From Duganella sp. 1224 (GTDB lineage Bacteria; Pseudomonadota; Gammaproteobacteria; Burkholderiales; Burkholderiaceae_D), in contig NZ_JACBYS010000004.1 of the NCBI RefSeq assembly GCF_013408245.1, forward strand, positions 124,001-188,000: 64,000 bases of DNA, read 5' to 3'. The position numbers and the translations under genes were made by a program. The notes beneath the pieces were generated by a model, which had not been told where the DNA came from, searched no databases, and saw only the letters and a program-made list of their open reading frames with translations. Positions 40,388-49,471 of this stretch are shown here, in pieces. Numbering within the stretch: position 1 is the stretch's first letter; each line of letters opens with the position of its first letter.

Positions 40388-41851
40388 GTGGGTAAAATCA
40401 CCGGCTTCATGGAATTCCAGCGTCAGGAAGAAGGCTATCTGCCGCCAGCGACGCGCCTGAAAAACTACGCGGAATTCGTCATTCCGCTGACCAACGAGCA
40501 AGCCAAGATCCAGGGCGCGCGCTGCATGGACTGCGGCATCCCGTTCTGCAACAACGGCTGCCCGGTCAACAACATCATCCCGGACTGGAACGACCTGGTG
40601 TATCGCGGCAACTACCGCGAGGCGCTGGACACGCTGCACTCGACCAACAACTTCCCGGAATTCACCGGCCGCATCTGCCCGGCGCCGTGCGAGGCCGCCT
40701 GCACGCTGGGCATCAACGAGGACCCGGTCGGCATCAAGTCGATCGAGCACAAGATCATCGACGAGGGCTGGGAACACGGCTGGGTGGTCCCCCAGCCGCC
40801 AAGCCAGCAGACCGGCAAGAAAGTGGCGGTCGTCGGCTCCGGTCCGGCCGGCCTGGCCGCAGCCCAGCAGCTGGCGCGCGCCGGCCACGCCGTCACGGTG
40901 TTTGAAAAGGCCGACCGCGTCGGCGGCCTGCTGCGTTACGGCATTCCCGACTTCAAGATGGAAAAGTCGCACATCGACCGCCGCGTCAAGCAGATGGAAG
41001 CCGAAGGCGTGACCTTCCGCACCAGCGTGCTGATCGGCAAGGACTTCCCGGCCAACGTCAATAACTGGGCCAAGGAAACCATCTTCCCGGAAGACCTGGA
41101 AAAAGACTTCGACGCCATCGTGCTGGCCGGCGGTTCGGAAAGCCCGCGTGACCTGCCGGTGCCCGGCCGCGAGCTGAAGGGCGTGCACTTCGCCATGGAC
41201 TTCCTGCCGCAGCAAAACAAGGTCAACGCCGGCGACAAGCTGAAAGACCAGATCAAGGCCACCGGCAAGCACGTGGTGGTGATCGGCGGCGGCGACACCG
41301 GTTCCGACTGCGTTGGCACTTCCAACCGCCATGGCGCCGCCTCGGTCACCCAGTTCGAGCTGATGCCGATGCCGCCGGAGCAGGAGAACAAGCCGCTGGT
41401 GTGGCCGTACTGGCCGACCAAGCTGCGCACCTCGTCGTCGCACGAGGAAGGCTGCGAGCGCGACTGGGCGGTGGCCACCAAGCGCCTGGAGGGCAAGGGC
41501 GGCAAGGTCGAGAAGCTGGTCGCCTGCCGCGTCGAGTGGAAAGACGGCAAGATGACCGAGGTGCCGAATTCGGAATTCGAGATGAAGGCCGACCTGGTGT
41601 TCCTGGCCATGGGCTTCGTCTCGCCGGTGGCCAATATCCTGGACGCGTTCGGCGTCGACAAGGATGCGCGCGGCAACGCCCGCGCCAGCACCGATGGCGA
41701 AGGTTGCTACAAGACATCCGCACCGAAGGTGTTTGCCGCCGGCGACATGCGCCGCGGCCAGTCGCTGGTGGTGTGGGCGATCCGCGAAGGCCGCCAGTGC
41801 GCGCGCGCGGTGGACGAGTTCCTGATGGGCAGTTCCGAGTTGCCGCGTTGA
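40388..41851 (+). CDS. gltD: Glutamate synthase (NADPH) small subunit
   Basis: This 487-residue FAD subunit takes electrons from NADPH and passes them to GltB. N-terminal cysteines for two [4Fe-4S] clusters are in CMDCGIPFCNNGCP and CPAPCEAAC. The FAD loop is VAVVGSGPAGLAAAQQLARA and the NADPH loop VVVIGGGDTGSDCVGTSNRH. The C-terminal AGDMRRGQSLVVWAIREG is typical. Start GTG 40388 with GAAGGA eight to nine bases upstream. A strong terminator follows. Confidence 0.96.
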   Translation: MGKITGFMEFQRQEEGYLPPATRLKNYAEFVIPLTNEQAKIQGARCMDCGIPFCNNGCPVNNIIPDWNDLVYRGNYREALDTLHSTNNFPEFTGRICPAPCEAACTLGINEDPVGIKSIEHKIIDEGWEHGWVVPQPPSQQTGKKVAVVGSGPAGLAAAQQLARAGHAVTVFEKADRVGGLLRYGIPDFKMEKSHIDRRVKQMEAEGVTFRTSVLIGKDFPANVNNWAKETIFPEDLEKDFDAIVLAGGSESPRDLPVPGRELKGVHFAMDFLPQQNKVNAGDKLKDQIKATGKHVVVIGGGDTGSDCVGTSNRHGAASVTQFELMPMPPEQENKPLVWPYWPTKLRTSSSHEEGCERDWAVATKRLEGKGGKVEKLVACRVEWKDGKMTEVPNSEFEMKADLVFLAMGFVSPVANILDAFGVDKDARGNARASTDGEGCYKTSAPKVFAAGDMRRGQSLVVWAIREGRQCARAVDEFLMGSSELPR

Positions 41852-41889
41852 TTCCCTGAGGCGGCGACCAGGCGCGGCCTGGTTCTGTG

Positions 41890-41931
41890 CCGGACACGGA
41901 CGGGCGATCCCCGGCTGTGTCCGGTTTTTTT
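41890..41931 (+). terminator. Rho-independent terminator after gltBD
   Basis: CCGGACAC (41890-41897) pairs with GTGTCCGG (41917-41924), and seven T residues follow (41925-41931). It lies 39 bases after the gltD stop. Confidence 0.9.
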
Positions 41932-41992
41932 ATGCGCCGCGTCCCTTGCACCTGCCGGTGGGGGTGTAACATTTAGTGCCGGGTGTAAATTG

Positions 41993-42022
41993 CTGACTTT
42001 GGGTTCATTAGTGTTGTATTAT
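41993..42022 (+). promoter_or_regulatory. Possible promoter of the mla run
   Basis: CTGACT (41993-41998) and TATTAT (42017-42022) are spaced by 18 bases in an AT-richer segment about 80 bases before mlaF, downstream of the gltD terminator. Both boxes are imperfect. It is the only good -10 box seen in this gap. Confidence 0.4.
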
Positions 42023-42098
42023 CTGCCATTCGTGGTCCGCCCGGGGCGGCGTCCTGCAGAGATTGACCTTTCTGCACTACAATACGGCATTCCAAAAA

Positions 42099-42914
42099 AT
42101 GAGTTCAGTCGTGCCAAATCTAGTCGAAATCCGTGATTTACACTTCACCTATGGCAAGCGCGCGATCCTGACGGGCTTGAACATGGACTTCCCGCGCGGG
42201 AAGGTGATTGCGGTCATGGGCGGCTCGGGCAGCGGCAAAACCACGGTGTTGCGCCTGATCGGCGGCCAGTTGCGTCCGCAGCGCGGCCAGGTCAAGGTCC
42301 AGGGCCAGGTGGTCCACAAGCTGAATACCGCCGGCCTGTACCTGCTGCGCCGCAAGATGGGCATGCTGTTCCAGCACGGCGCGCTGTTTACCGACCTGTC
42401 GGTGTTCGAGAACGTCGCCTTCCCGCTGCGCGAGCACACCGACCTGCCGGAGGAGCTGATCCGCAACCTGGTGCTGATGAAGCTGCAGGCGGTGGGCCTG
42501 CGCAACGCCGCCAAGCTGAAGCCCGGAGAAATCTCCGGCGGCATGGCGCGCCGCGTGGCGCTGGCCCGTTCGATCGCGCTGGACCCGGAACTGATGATGT
42601 ATGACGAGCCGTTCGCCGGCCTGGATCCGATCTCGATGGGCGTCACCGCCAACCTGATCCGCAACCTGAACACGGCGCTGGGCTCGACTACCATCCTGGT
42701 GTCGCACGACGTCAAGGAAAGCTTTGCCATCGCCGACTATGTGTATTTCCTGTCGCAGGGCAAAATTGTTGCGCATGGCACGCCGGCTGAAATGAGCGTG
42801 TCCACCGATCCGTATGTGAAGCAGTTCGTCAACGCAGAAGCCGACGGCCCGGTGCCGTTCCATTATCCAGGCAAGTCCCTGGCCGACGATCTGGGCCTGG
42901 GAGTGCATGTATGA
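42099..42914 (+). CDS. mlaF: Mla phospholipid transport ATPase MlaF
   Basis: This 271-residue ABC ATPase of the MlaFEDB inner-membrane complex maintains outer-membrane lipid asymmetry. Walker A is GGSGSGKTT (41-49), the signature EISGGMARRVALARS and Walker B LMMYDEPFAGLDP. Start chosen at ATG 42099; GTG 42111 would also give a family-like N-terminus. The stop overlaps the mlaE start (ATGA). First gene of a run mlaF-E-D-A-C-B. Confidence 0.95.
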   Translation: MSSVVPNLVEIRDLHFTYGKRAILTGLNMDFPRGKVIAVMGGSGSGKTTVLRLIGGQLRPQRGQVKVQGQVVHKLNTAGLYLLRRKMGMLFQHGALFTDLSVFENVAFPLREHTDLPEELIRNLVLMKLQAVGLRNAAKLKPGEISGGMARRVALARSIALDPELMMYDEPFAGLDPISMGVTANLIRNLNTALGSTTILVSHDVKESFAIADYVYFLSQGKIVAHGTPAEMSVSTDPYVKQFVNAEADGPVPFHYPGKSLADDLGLGVHV

Positions 42915-43696
42915 GTGTCAAGAATTGGTTGTCCCGCCTGGGCGCGCCGCTGCGCGACTACGTGGAAAGCATCGGCTATGGCGCGCGCACGCTGGCCACC
43001 ATGCTGGGCCTGTCGCCGGGCCTGCTGAAGCGCCCGCGCCTGGTGATCGAGCAGCTGCATTTCATCGGCAATTACTCGATGCTGATCATTACCCTGTCCG
43101 GCCTGTTCGTCGGCATGGTGCTGGGCCTGCAGGGCTATTACACGCTGAATAAATACGGCGCCGAGCAGTCGCTGGGCCTGCTGGTGGCGCTGGGCCTGAC
43201 CCGCGAGCTGGGCCCGGTCATCACCGCGCTGCTGTTCGCCGGCCGCGCCGGCACCTCGCTGACCGCCGAAATCGGCCTGATGAAGGCTGGCGAGCAGCTG
43301 TCGGCGATGGAAATGATGGCCGTCAACCCGATCCAGCGCGTGCTGGCGCCGCGCTTCTGGGCCGGCGCCATCTCGGTGCCGCTGCTGGCCTCGGTGTTCA
43401 GTGCCGTGGGCGTGCTGGGCGGCTGGCTGGTCGGCGTGCAGCTGATCGGCGTCGACGACGGCGCGTTCTGGTCGCAGATGCAGGGCGGCGTCGATTTCTG
43501 GAAGGACATCGTCAACGGCTTCGCCAAGAGCGTGGTGTTTGGCGTGGCGATCACCTTCATCGCGCTGTACCAGGGGTACGAGGCGCAGCCGACGCCGGAG
43601 GACGTGGCGCGCGCCACCACCCGCACCGTCGTGATCTCATCGCTGATGATCTGGTGGCTGGACTTCATGATGACGGCGCTGATGTTCAGCAAGTAA
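42911..43696 (+). CDS. mlaE: Mla permease MlaE
   Basis: This 261-residue membrane permease of the MlaE family has about five to six hydrophobic helices. Conserved blocks are GLFVGMVLGLQGYYTLNKYG, ALLFAGRAGTSLTAEIGLMK and MAVNPIQRVLAPRFWAG. It partners MlaF, MlaD and MlaB. ATG overlaps the mlaF stop by four bases. Confidence 0.95.
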   Translation: MSVKNWLSRLGAPLRDYVESIGYGARTLATMLGLSPGLLKRPRLVIEQLHFIGNYSMLIITLSGLFVGMVLGLQGYYTLNKYGAEQSLGLLVALGLTRELGPVITALLFAGRAGTSLTAEIGLMKAGEQLSAMEMMAVNPIQRVLAPRFWAGAISVPLLASVFSAVGVLGGWLVGVQLIGVDDGAFWSQMQGGVDFWKDIVNGFAKSVVFGVAITFIALYQGYEAQPTPEDVARATTRTVVISSLMIWWLDFMMTALMFSK

Positions 43697-43735
43697 AAGC
43701 TTAGGAATTGAGATAGGATTTGAGGAATAATAACT

Positions 43736-44206
43736 ATGCAACGTAAATCTCTGGATATCTGGGTCGGTCTGTTCATCGTCATCGGCGTGGCCGCACTGAT
43801 GTTCCTGGCGCTCAAGGCGGGCAACACCAGTTCTCTGTCCTGGGGCAAGACCTACGCCATCACCGCCAAGTTCGACAACATTGGCAGCCTGCGCCCGCAA
43901 GCGGCGGTCAAGGCGGCCGGCGTGGTGGTCGGCCGTGTGGGAGAGATCAAGTTTGATGACAAGAGCTACCAGGCACTGGTAACCTTGAATATGGAAGAAG
44001 CTTATAAATTTCCCAAGGACAGCTCGGCCAAGATTCTGACGGCCGGCCTGCTGGGCGAACAATACGTCGGCATTGAAGCCGGCGGCGATACCAACAATCT
44101 GGTGGCCGGCGACAAGATCGCGCGCACCCAATCGGCTACCGTGCTGGAAGACCTGATCAACCAGTTCATCTACAGCAAAGCCGCCGAAGGAAAGGACGAC
44201 AAATAA
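43736..44206 (+). CDS. mlaD: Mla MCE-domain protein MlaD
   Basis: This 156-residue protein has one N-terminal membrane anchor (residues ~9-27, VGLFIVIGVAALMFLALKAG) and one periplasmic MCE domain (YAITAKFDNIGSLRPQAAVK, GVVVGRVGEIKFD and GLLGEQYVGIEAGG). MlaD forms a hexameric ring that binds phospholipid and exchanges it with MlaC. Its stop overlaps the mlaA start by one base. Confidence 0.95.
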   Translation: MQRKSLDIWVGLFIVIGVAALMFLALKAGNTSSLSWGKTYAITAKFDNIGSLRPQAAVKAAGVVVGRVGEIKFDDKSYQALVTLNMEEAYKFPKDSSAKILTAGLLGEQYVGIEAGGDTNNLVAGDKIARTQSATVLEDLINQFIYSKAAEGKDDK

Positions 44207-45012
44207 TGAGCCGTACCGTAAAACAATTCCGCCAGGCCGCGCTGGCGCTGGGCGTCACCGCACTGCTGGCCGGGTGCGCCGGCCCCAATCCGCGCGACCC
44301 GTACGAGGGCTACAACCGCGCCATGTTCAATTTCAACGACAAGGTCGATGAATACGCGTTGAAACCGGTGGCCAAGGGCTACAAGGCCGTGACCCCGAGC
44401 TTCGTGCAGACCGGCGTGGGCAACTTCTTCGGCAACCTCAGCGACGCCTGGACCGCGATCAACCAGTTCCTGCAAGGCAAGCCGGCCGACGGCATGTCGG
44501 ACGTCACCCGCTTCACGCTGAACTCGACGCTGGGTATTCTCGGCCTGTTCGACATCGCCTCGGAAGCCGGCCTGCCGAAGCACAAGGAAGACTTCGGCCA
44601 GACGCTGGGCACCTGGGGCGTAAGCTCCGGCCCGTACCTGGTGCTGCCGCTGCTGGGCCCGTCCACCGTGCGTGACACCGTGGCGCTGCCGGCCGACATC
44701 GCCGGCGACATCTGGCGCTACAAGGATCCGACCTGGGTCCGCAACAGCGGCACCGTGCTGCGCGTGGTCGACACCCGCGCCCGCCTGCTGGACGCGTCGA
44801 GCCTGCTGGAAGACGCCGCCCTGGACCGCTACGAGTTCCTGCGCGACGGCTTCCTGCAGCGCCGCGAGAGCCAGATTCACCCGGACGGCGACGGTGCGCC
44901 ACGTAAAGTCGAAAAAGATGATACTGCCGACACTTCTGCGCCGGTGTCATCCGAACCGGCCGCAAAAGCGTTAAACTCCGGCACACCGGCTGCACAACCT
45001 GACAGCCAGTGA
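44206..45012 (+). CDS. mlaA: Outer-membrane lipoprotein MlaA (VacJ)
   Basis: This 268-residue VacJ-family lipoprotein has lipobox LLAGC with Cys24. Typical blocks: PRDPYEGYNRAMFNFNDKVD, RFTLNSTLGILGLFDIA and FGQTLGTWGVSSGPYLVLPL. MlaA extracts misplaced phospholipids from the outer leaflet with OmpC-type porins. In E. coli vacJ is unlinked; here it sits inside the mla run, as is common in betaproteobacteria. The C-terminal ~40 residues are a Ser/Pro/Ala-rich acidic tail not needed by the fold. Confidence 0.94.
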   Translation: MSRTVKQFRQAALALGVTALLAGCAGPNPRDPYEGYNRAMFNFNDKVDEYALKPVAKGYKAVTPSFVQTGVGNFFGNLSDAWTAINQFLQGKPADGMSDVTRFTLNSTLGILGLFDIASEAGLPKHKEDFGQTLGTWGVSSGPYLVLPLLGPSTVRDTVALPADIAGDIWRYKDPTWVRNSGTVLRVVDTRARLLDASSLLEDAALDRYEFLRDGFLQRRESQIHPDGDGAPRKVEKDDTADTSAPVSSEPAAKALNSGTPAAQPDSQ

Positions 45013-45041
45013 CCCGAAGAACCACTGATAAGGCTTAGACA

Positions 45042-45683
45042 ATGAAATTTATCAAACAATTTATCGCTTTGGCCACTGTTGCACTGGCGTTCAACGCCGC
45101 CCACGCCGCCGACGAGGCGCCCGACGCGCTGGTCAAGCGCATCAGCTCGGACGTGCTCAACACCGCCAAGAGCGACAAGGCCATCCAGGCCGGCGACACC
45201 AAAAAAGTCATCGACCTGGTGGAAACCAAGATCCTGCCGTACGTCGACTTCCAGCGCATGACCTCGCTGGCGGCCGGCCGCTTCTGGCGCGAGGCCACCC
45301 CGGACCAGCAAAAGGCGCTGACCGAGCAGTTCCGCCAGCTGCTGGTGTTCACCTACTCGGGCGCGCTGTCCCAGGTGAAGGACCAGACGGTGGAGTTCAA
45401 GCCGCTGCGCGCCGATCCGGGCGACACCGACGTTGAAGTGCGCTCCCAGGTGATCCAGTCCGGCGGCGAGCCGATTCCGCTGAACTACCGCGTGGCCAAG
45501 GGCCCGCAAGGCTGGAAGATCTACGACATCAACGTGCTGGGCGCGTGGCTGGTCGAGACCTACAAGGGCACGTTCGCTTCGGAAATCTCGAAAGGCGGCA
45601 TTGATGGCCTGATCAAGGCGCTGACCGAGAAAAACAAGAAACTGGCCAGCAAGCCCCTTAACACCGCCGCCCCAAAGAAGTAA
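45042..45683 (+). CDS. mlaC: Periplasmic phospholipid carrier MlaC
   Basis: This 213-residue protein has a clear signal peptide cut after AAHA (residue 22). The MlaC/Ttg2D family core includes KILPYVDFQRMTSLAAGRFW, TYSGALSQVKDQTV and PIPLNYRVAKGPQGWKIYDI. It shuttles phospholipid between MlaA and the MlaFEDB complex. Basic C-terminal tail (KNKKLASKPLNTAAPKK). Confidence 0.95.
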   Translation: MKFIKQFIALATVALAFNAAHAADEAPDALVKRISSDVLNTAKSDKAIQAGDTKKVIDLVETKILPYVDFQRMTSLAAGRFWREATPDQQKALTEQFRQLLVFTYSGALSQVKDQTVEFKPLRADPGDTDVEVRSQVIQSGGEPIPLNYRVAKGPQGWKIYDINVLGAWLVETYKGTFASEISKGGIDGLIKALTEKNKKLASKPLNTAAPKK

Positions 45684-45692
45684 ACTGACGCC

Positions 45693-46118
45693 ATGAACGC
45701 CGTTACCGATCCCATCGACAACCTGCAGTCGCTCACGTCCCTGACCGTGCTCAACGCCTCGGCGGCGCTGGAGCGCGGCTATGCCGCCCTCAAGGCCGGC
45801 CAGACCGTGTTCGACCTGCGCCATGTGTTGACGGTGGATTCGGTGGCGGTGTCGGTGATGCTGGCGTGGCAACGCGCCGCCCACGATGCCGGCGTCACGC
45901 TGCAACTGAAAAACCTGCCGCCGGCGCTGCAGAGCCTGACCAAGCTGTACGGCGTGTGCTCGCTGGTGTTCCCGACCGACGTCAAGCTGGAGCAGGACGC
46001 CGCCGGCGCGCCGCGCAATCCGGCGCACGATGAATTTGCGCCCGCGAAGGCGCCCGACACGGTGTTCGCCCCGAAGACCGCGGTGGAAGCCGACAGCGCT
46101 TCGCACCATCACCATTGA
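45693..46118 (+). CDS. mlaB: STAS-domain protein MlaB
   Basis: This 141-residue protein has a STAS domain over about 15-100 (FDLRHVLTVDSVAVSVMLAW, LQLKNLPPALQSLTKLYGV). MlaB binds MlaF and stabilises the transporter. The C-terminal ~40 residues are a disordered extension ending in four histidines, absent from short E. coli MlaB; its meaning is unknown. It starts nine bases after mlaC and closes the mla run. Confidence 0.85.
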   Translation: MNAVTDPIDNLQSLTSLTVLNASAALERGYAALKAGQTVFDLRHVLTVDSVAVSVMLAWQRAAHDAGVTLQLKNLPPALQSLTKLYGVCSLVFPTDVKLEQDAAGAPRNPAHDEFAPAKAPDTVFAPKTAVEADSASHHHH

Positions 46119-46140
46119 CCTCCGCCCCACCCCGCCGCTT

Positions 46141-46200
46141 CGCAGTGAGAACTGCGTAAATCCCCGGTCCGGCTCGGACCGATTGAAATTCCAATATAAT
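46141..46200 (+). promoter_or_regulatory. Tandem hairpins and a consensus -10 box before the yadG-like gene
   Basis: CGCAGT-GAGA-ACTGCG (46141-46156) and CGGTCCG-GCT-CGGACCG (46165-46181) are two perfect hairpins after mlaB; neither has a T-run. A perfect TATAAT follows at 46195-46200 about 90 bases before the ABC gene, with no good -35 box. The stretch probably separates mla transcription from the next unit. Confidence 0.45.
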
Positions 46201-46289
46201 TGAACGTTGCCACAGCCGCAGCGCCGTGGCCCCCGCAGCACTGACGCGCGTGCCGGCCCGGCCGCCGCAACCTTAACGATAAGTCAAGC

Positions 46290-47204
46290 ATGACAGCAAT
46301 CCAAATTAGCAATGTCGAGAAGCGCTACAAGTCGCTCCAGGCACTGGGCGGCGTGTCCCTCAGCATCGAAGAGGGCGAGTTCTTCGGCCTGCTCGGTCCG
46401 AACGGCGCCGGCAAGACCACCCTGATCTCCATCATCGCCGGCCTGATCCGCCCGGACGCCGGCGCGGTCAAGATCCACGGCCACGACGTGGTCAGCGATT
46501 TCCGCGCAGCGCGCAAGAAGCTGGGCGTGGTGCCGCAGGAACTGGTGTTCGACCCGTTCTTCACCGTGCGCGAAACGCTGCGCCTGCAATCGGGCTACTT
46601 CGGCCTGAAGAATAACGACGCCTGGATCGACGAGGTGATGCACAACCTCAACCTGACCAACAAGGCTGACACCAATATGCGCGCGCTGTCCGGCGGCATG
46701 AAGCGGCGCGTGCTGGTGGCGCAGGCGCTGGTGCACAAGCCGCCGGTGATCGTGCTGGACGAGCCGACCGCCGGCGTCGACGTCGAGCTGCGCCAGACGC
46801 TGTGGCAGTTCATCACCCGCCTCAACCGCGAAGGCCACACCGTGGTGCTGACCACCCACTACCTGGAAGAGGCGCAGGCCATGTGCAAGCGCGTGGCCAT
46901 GCTCAAGCTGGGCCAGGTGGTGACGCTGGACACGATGGCCTCGCTGGTGCGGCGCATCTCCGGCTCGCAGCTGATCGTCAACCTCACGCACGGCGACCTG
47001 CCGGACGAGCTGCGCGCGCTGATCACGCACCCGGAAACCTCCGAGCACGGCAAGAAGTACAGCCTGCGCATCAATGAATACCCCGAAGTCGAACAGATCC
47101 TGCGCCGCCTGCGCGAGTCGGGCGCCATCGTCGACGAAATGCAACTGCAACAAGCGGATCTGGAAGACATCTTCATCCAGATCATGGAAAAAGGTACCGT
47201 ATGA
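46290..47204 (+). CDS. ABC transporter ATP-binding protein, YadG-like
   Basis: This 304-residue ABC-2 type ATPase has Walker A GPNGAGKTT (36-44), signature ALSGGMKRRVLVAQALVHKP and Walker B VIVLDEPTAGVDVELRQTLW. The C-terminal ~90 residues are the extension common in ABC-2 exporters (SLRINEYPEVEQILRRLRES). Similar to E. coli YadG, whose substrate is unknown. The stop overlaps the permease start by four bases. Confidence 0.9.
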   Translation: MTAIQISNVEKRYKSLQALGGVSLSIEEGEFFGLLGPNGAGKTTLISIIAGLIRPDAGAVKIHGHDVVSDFRAARKKLGVVPQELVFDPFFTVRETLRLQSGYFGLKNNDAWIDEVMHNLNLTNKADTNMRALSGGMKRRVLVAQALVHKPPVIVLDEPTAGVDVELRQTLWQFITRLNREGHTVVLTTHYLEEAQAMCKRVAMLKLGQVVTLDTMASLVRRISGSQLIVNLTHGDLPDELRALITHPETSEHGKKYSLRINEYPEVEQILRRLRESGAIVDEMQLQQADLEDIFIQIMEKGTV

Positions 47205-47968
47205 ACTTCCTCTCCGCCGGCTTCCGCACCCTGGTCTACAAGGAGACCCTGCGCTTCTGGAAAGTCGCCACCCAGACCATCGCCGCGCCCATCCTGACGG
47301 CGATGCTGTACCTGCTGATCTTCGGCCACGTGCTGGAGGGCCGCGTCAATGTCTACGACGGCGTCAGCTACACCTCGTTCCTGATTCCCGGCCTGGTGAT
47401 GATGAGCGTGCTGCAGAACGCGTTTGCCAACTCGTCGTCGTCGCTGATCCAGTCCAAGATCACCGGCAACCTGGTGTTCGTGCTGCTGACGCCGCTGTCG
47501 CACTGGGAGATTTTCTCGGCCTACGTGATCGCCGCCATGGTGCGCGGCATCGTGGTTGGCCTGGGCGTGTTCCTGGTGACCGCGTGGTTCGCCCACCTGT
47601 CGTTCGCGGCGCCGCTGTGGATCATCGTGTTTGCGCTGCTGGGCGCCGCCATCCTCGGCACCATGGGGTTGATCGCCGGCGTCTGGGCCGAGAAGTTCGA
47701 CCAGCTGGCCGCGTTCCAGAACTTCCTGATCGTGCCGCTGACCTTTTTGGCCGGCGTGTTCTACTCGATCCACTCGCTGCCGCCGGTATGGCAGGCGGTA
47801 TCGCATCTGAATCCGTTCTTCTACATGATCGACGGCTTCCGTTATGGCTTCTTCGGCCAGTCCGACGTCAACCCGCTGGCAAGCCTGGGCATTGTGGCCG
47901 GCTTCCTCGCGGTGCTGTCGTTGCTGGCGATTCGTTTGCTGCGCAGCGGTTATCGCCTGCGCCACTAA
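47201..47968 (+). CDS. ABC-2 type transporter permease, YadH-like
   Basis: This 255-residue permease has six predicted membrane helices. The ABC-2 signature region ends with FLIVPLTFLAGVFYSIHSLP and VSHLNPFFYMIDGFRYGFFG. It forms the membrane part of the exporter with the preceding ATPase, with which it is translationally coupled. Substrate unknown. Followed at 13 bases by ibaG. Confidence 0.9.
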   Translation: MNFLSAGFRTLVYKETLRFWKVATQTIAAPILTAMLYLLIFGHVLEGRVNVYDGVSYTSFLIPGLVMMSVLQNAFANSSSSLIQSKITGNLVFVLLTPLSHWEIFSAYVIAAMVRGIVVGLGVFLVTAWFAHLSFAAPLWIIVFALLGAAILGTMGLIAGVWAEKFDQLAAFQNFLIVPLTFLAGVFYSIHSLPPVWQAVSHLNPFFYMIDGFRYGFFGQSDVNPLASLGIVAGFLAVLSLLAIRLLRSGYRLRH

Positions 47969-47981
47969 TTAGGAAAATATC

Positions 47982-48218
47982 ATGGTCACTACTCCTGAAC
48001 TGATCCACGGCTACATCTCGGCCGGTCTCGAATGCACCCACCTGGAAGTGGAGGGCGACGGCCAGCACTTCCAGGCCATCATCGTGTCGCCGGCGTTCGC
48101 CGGCAAGCGCCCGATCCAGCGCCACCAGCTGGTGTACGCGGCGCTGGGCGACCGCATGCGCGAAGAGATCCACGCGCTGTCGATGAAAACCCTCACCCCT
48201 GAAGAATACCAAGGATAA
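47982..48218 (+). CDS. ibaG: BolA/IbaG family protein
   Basis: This 78-residue protein has the BolA fold; HFQAIIVSPAFAGKRPIQRH (residues ~29-48) and the helix QLVYAALGDRMREEIHALSM are typical of IbaG (formerly YrbA). IbaG binds Fe-S clusters with monothiol glutaredoxin Grx4, whose gene is at 25650. Position directly before murA matches the E. coli order mlaB-ibaG-murA. Confidence 0.92.
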   Translation: MVTTPELIHGYISAGLECTHLEVEGDGQHFQAIIVSPAFAGKRPIQRHQLVYAALGDRMREEIHALSMKTLTPEEYQG

Positions 48219-48220
48219 GC

Positions 48221-49471
48221 ATGGACAAGCTTCTGATTCAAGGCGGTAACCGCCTGCAAGGCGACATCACCATTTCCGGCGCCAAGAACGCGGCGCTGCC
48301 TATCCTGTGCGCCGGCCTGCTGACGTCGGGCGACGTCGAGCTGTCCAACGTGCCGCACCTGCACGACGTCTCGACCATCCTCAAGCTGTTGGGCGAAACC
48401 GGCCTCAAAGTCACGCAGGACAACGACAAGGTCACGCTGAACGGCAGCGCCATCACCAAGCTGGAAGCGCCGTACGACCTGGTGAAAACCATGCGCGCCT
48501 CGATCCTGGTTCTGGGTCCGCTGCTGGCGCGCTTCGGCGAAGCCAAGGTATCGCTGCCGGGCGGCTGCGCCATCGGTTCGCGTCCGGTGGACCAGCACAT
48601 CAAGGGTCTGCAGGCGCTGGGCGCCGACATCACCGTCGAAGGCGGCTACATCTACGCCAAGTGCGCCAAGCTGAAAGGCGCGCGCATCGTCACCGACATG
48701 ATCACCGTGACCGGCACCGAGAACCTGCTGATGGCCGCCACGCTGGCCGAGGGCGAAACCATCCTCGAAAACGCCGCCTGCGAACCGGAAGTGACCGACC
48801 TGGCCAACCTGCTGGTGGCCATGGGCGCGAAGATCGAGGGCATCGGCACCAACCGCCTGGTGATCCAGGGCGTCAGCGAACTGCATGGCGCGAAGCATGC
48901 CGTGATTTCGGACCGCATCGAAGCCGCGACCTTCCTGTGCGCGGTGGCGGCCACCGGCGGCGACATCACCATCCGCAACACCCGTGTGGACATCATGGAC
49001 GCGGCGCTGGACAAGCTGCGCGAGATCGGCCTGCAGCTGACCATCGGCGACAATTGGATCCGCGCGCAGATGGACAAGCGTCCGGCGCCGGTGACTTTCC
49101 GCACCACCGAATACCCGGGCTTCCCGACCGACATGCAGGCGCAGTTCATGGCGGTGAACACCATCGCCGACGGCGCCAGCCGCGTGACGGAAACCATTTT
49201 TGAAAACCGCTTCATGCACGTGCAGGAGATGAACCGCCTGGGCGCGCAGATTGAAACCGATGGCAACACCGCCTTTATCAAGGGCGTGGAACAGCTGGTC
49301 GGCGCGCCGGTGATGGCGACCGACCTGCGTGCCTCCGCTTCGCTGGTGATCGCCGGCCTGGCGGCGCGCGGTGAAACGCTGATCGACCGCATCTATCACC
49401 TGGACCGCGGCTACGATCAGATGGAAGTCAAACTCTCCGCCGTAGGCGCCAACATCAAGCGTATCAAGTAA
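48221..49471 (+). CDS. murA: UDP-N-acetylglucosamine 1-carboxyvinyltransferase
   Basis: This 416-residue cytosolic enzyme catalyses the first committed step of peptidoglycan synthesis. Conserved SGAKNAALPIL contains Lys22-Asn23. The acid/nucleophile Cys116 is in SLPGGCAIGSRPVDQH, so the enzyme should be sensitive to fosfomycin. Length is standard. The start lies two bases after the ibaG stop. REP pair E begins directly after its stop codon. Confidence 0.97.
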   Translation: MDKLLIQGGNRLQGDITISGAKNAALPILCAGLLTSGDVELSNVPHLHDVSTILKLLGETGLKVTQDNDKVTLNGSAITKLEAPYDLVKTMRASILVLGPLLARFGEAKVSLPGGCAIGSRPVDQHIKGLQALGADITVEGGYIYAKCAKLKGARIVTDMITVTGTENLLMAATLAEGETILENAACEPEVTDLANLLVAMGAKIEGIGTNRLVIQGVSELHGAKHAVISDRIEAATFLCAVAATGGDITIRNTRVDIMDAALDKLREIGLQLTIGDNWIRAQMDKRPAPVTFRTTEYPGFPTDMQAQFMAVNTIADGASRVTETIFENRFMHVQEMNRLGAQIETDGNTAFIKGVEQLVGAPVMATDLRASASLVIAGLAARGETLIDRIYHLDRGYDQMEVKLSAVGANIKRIK

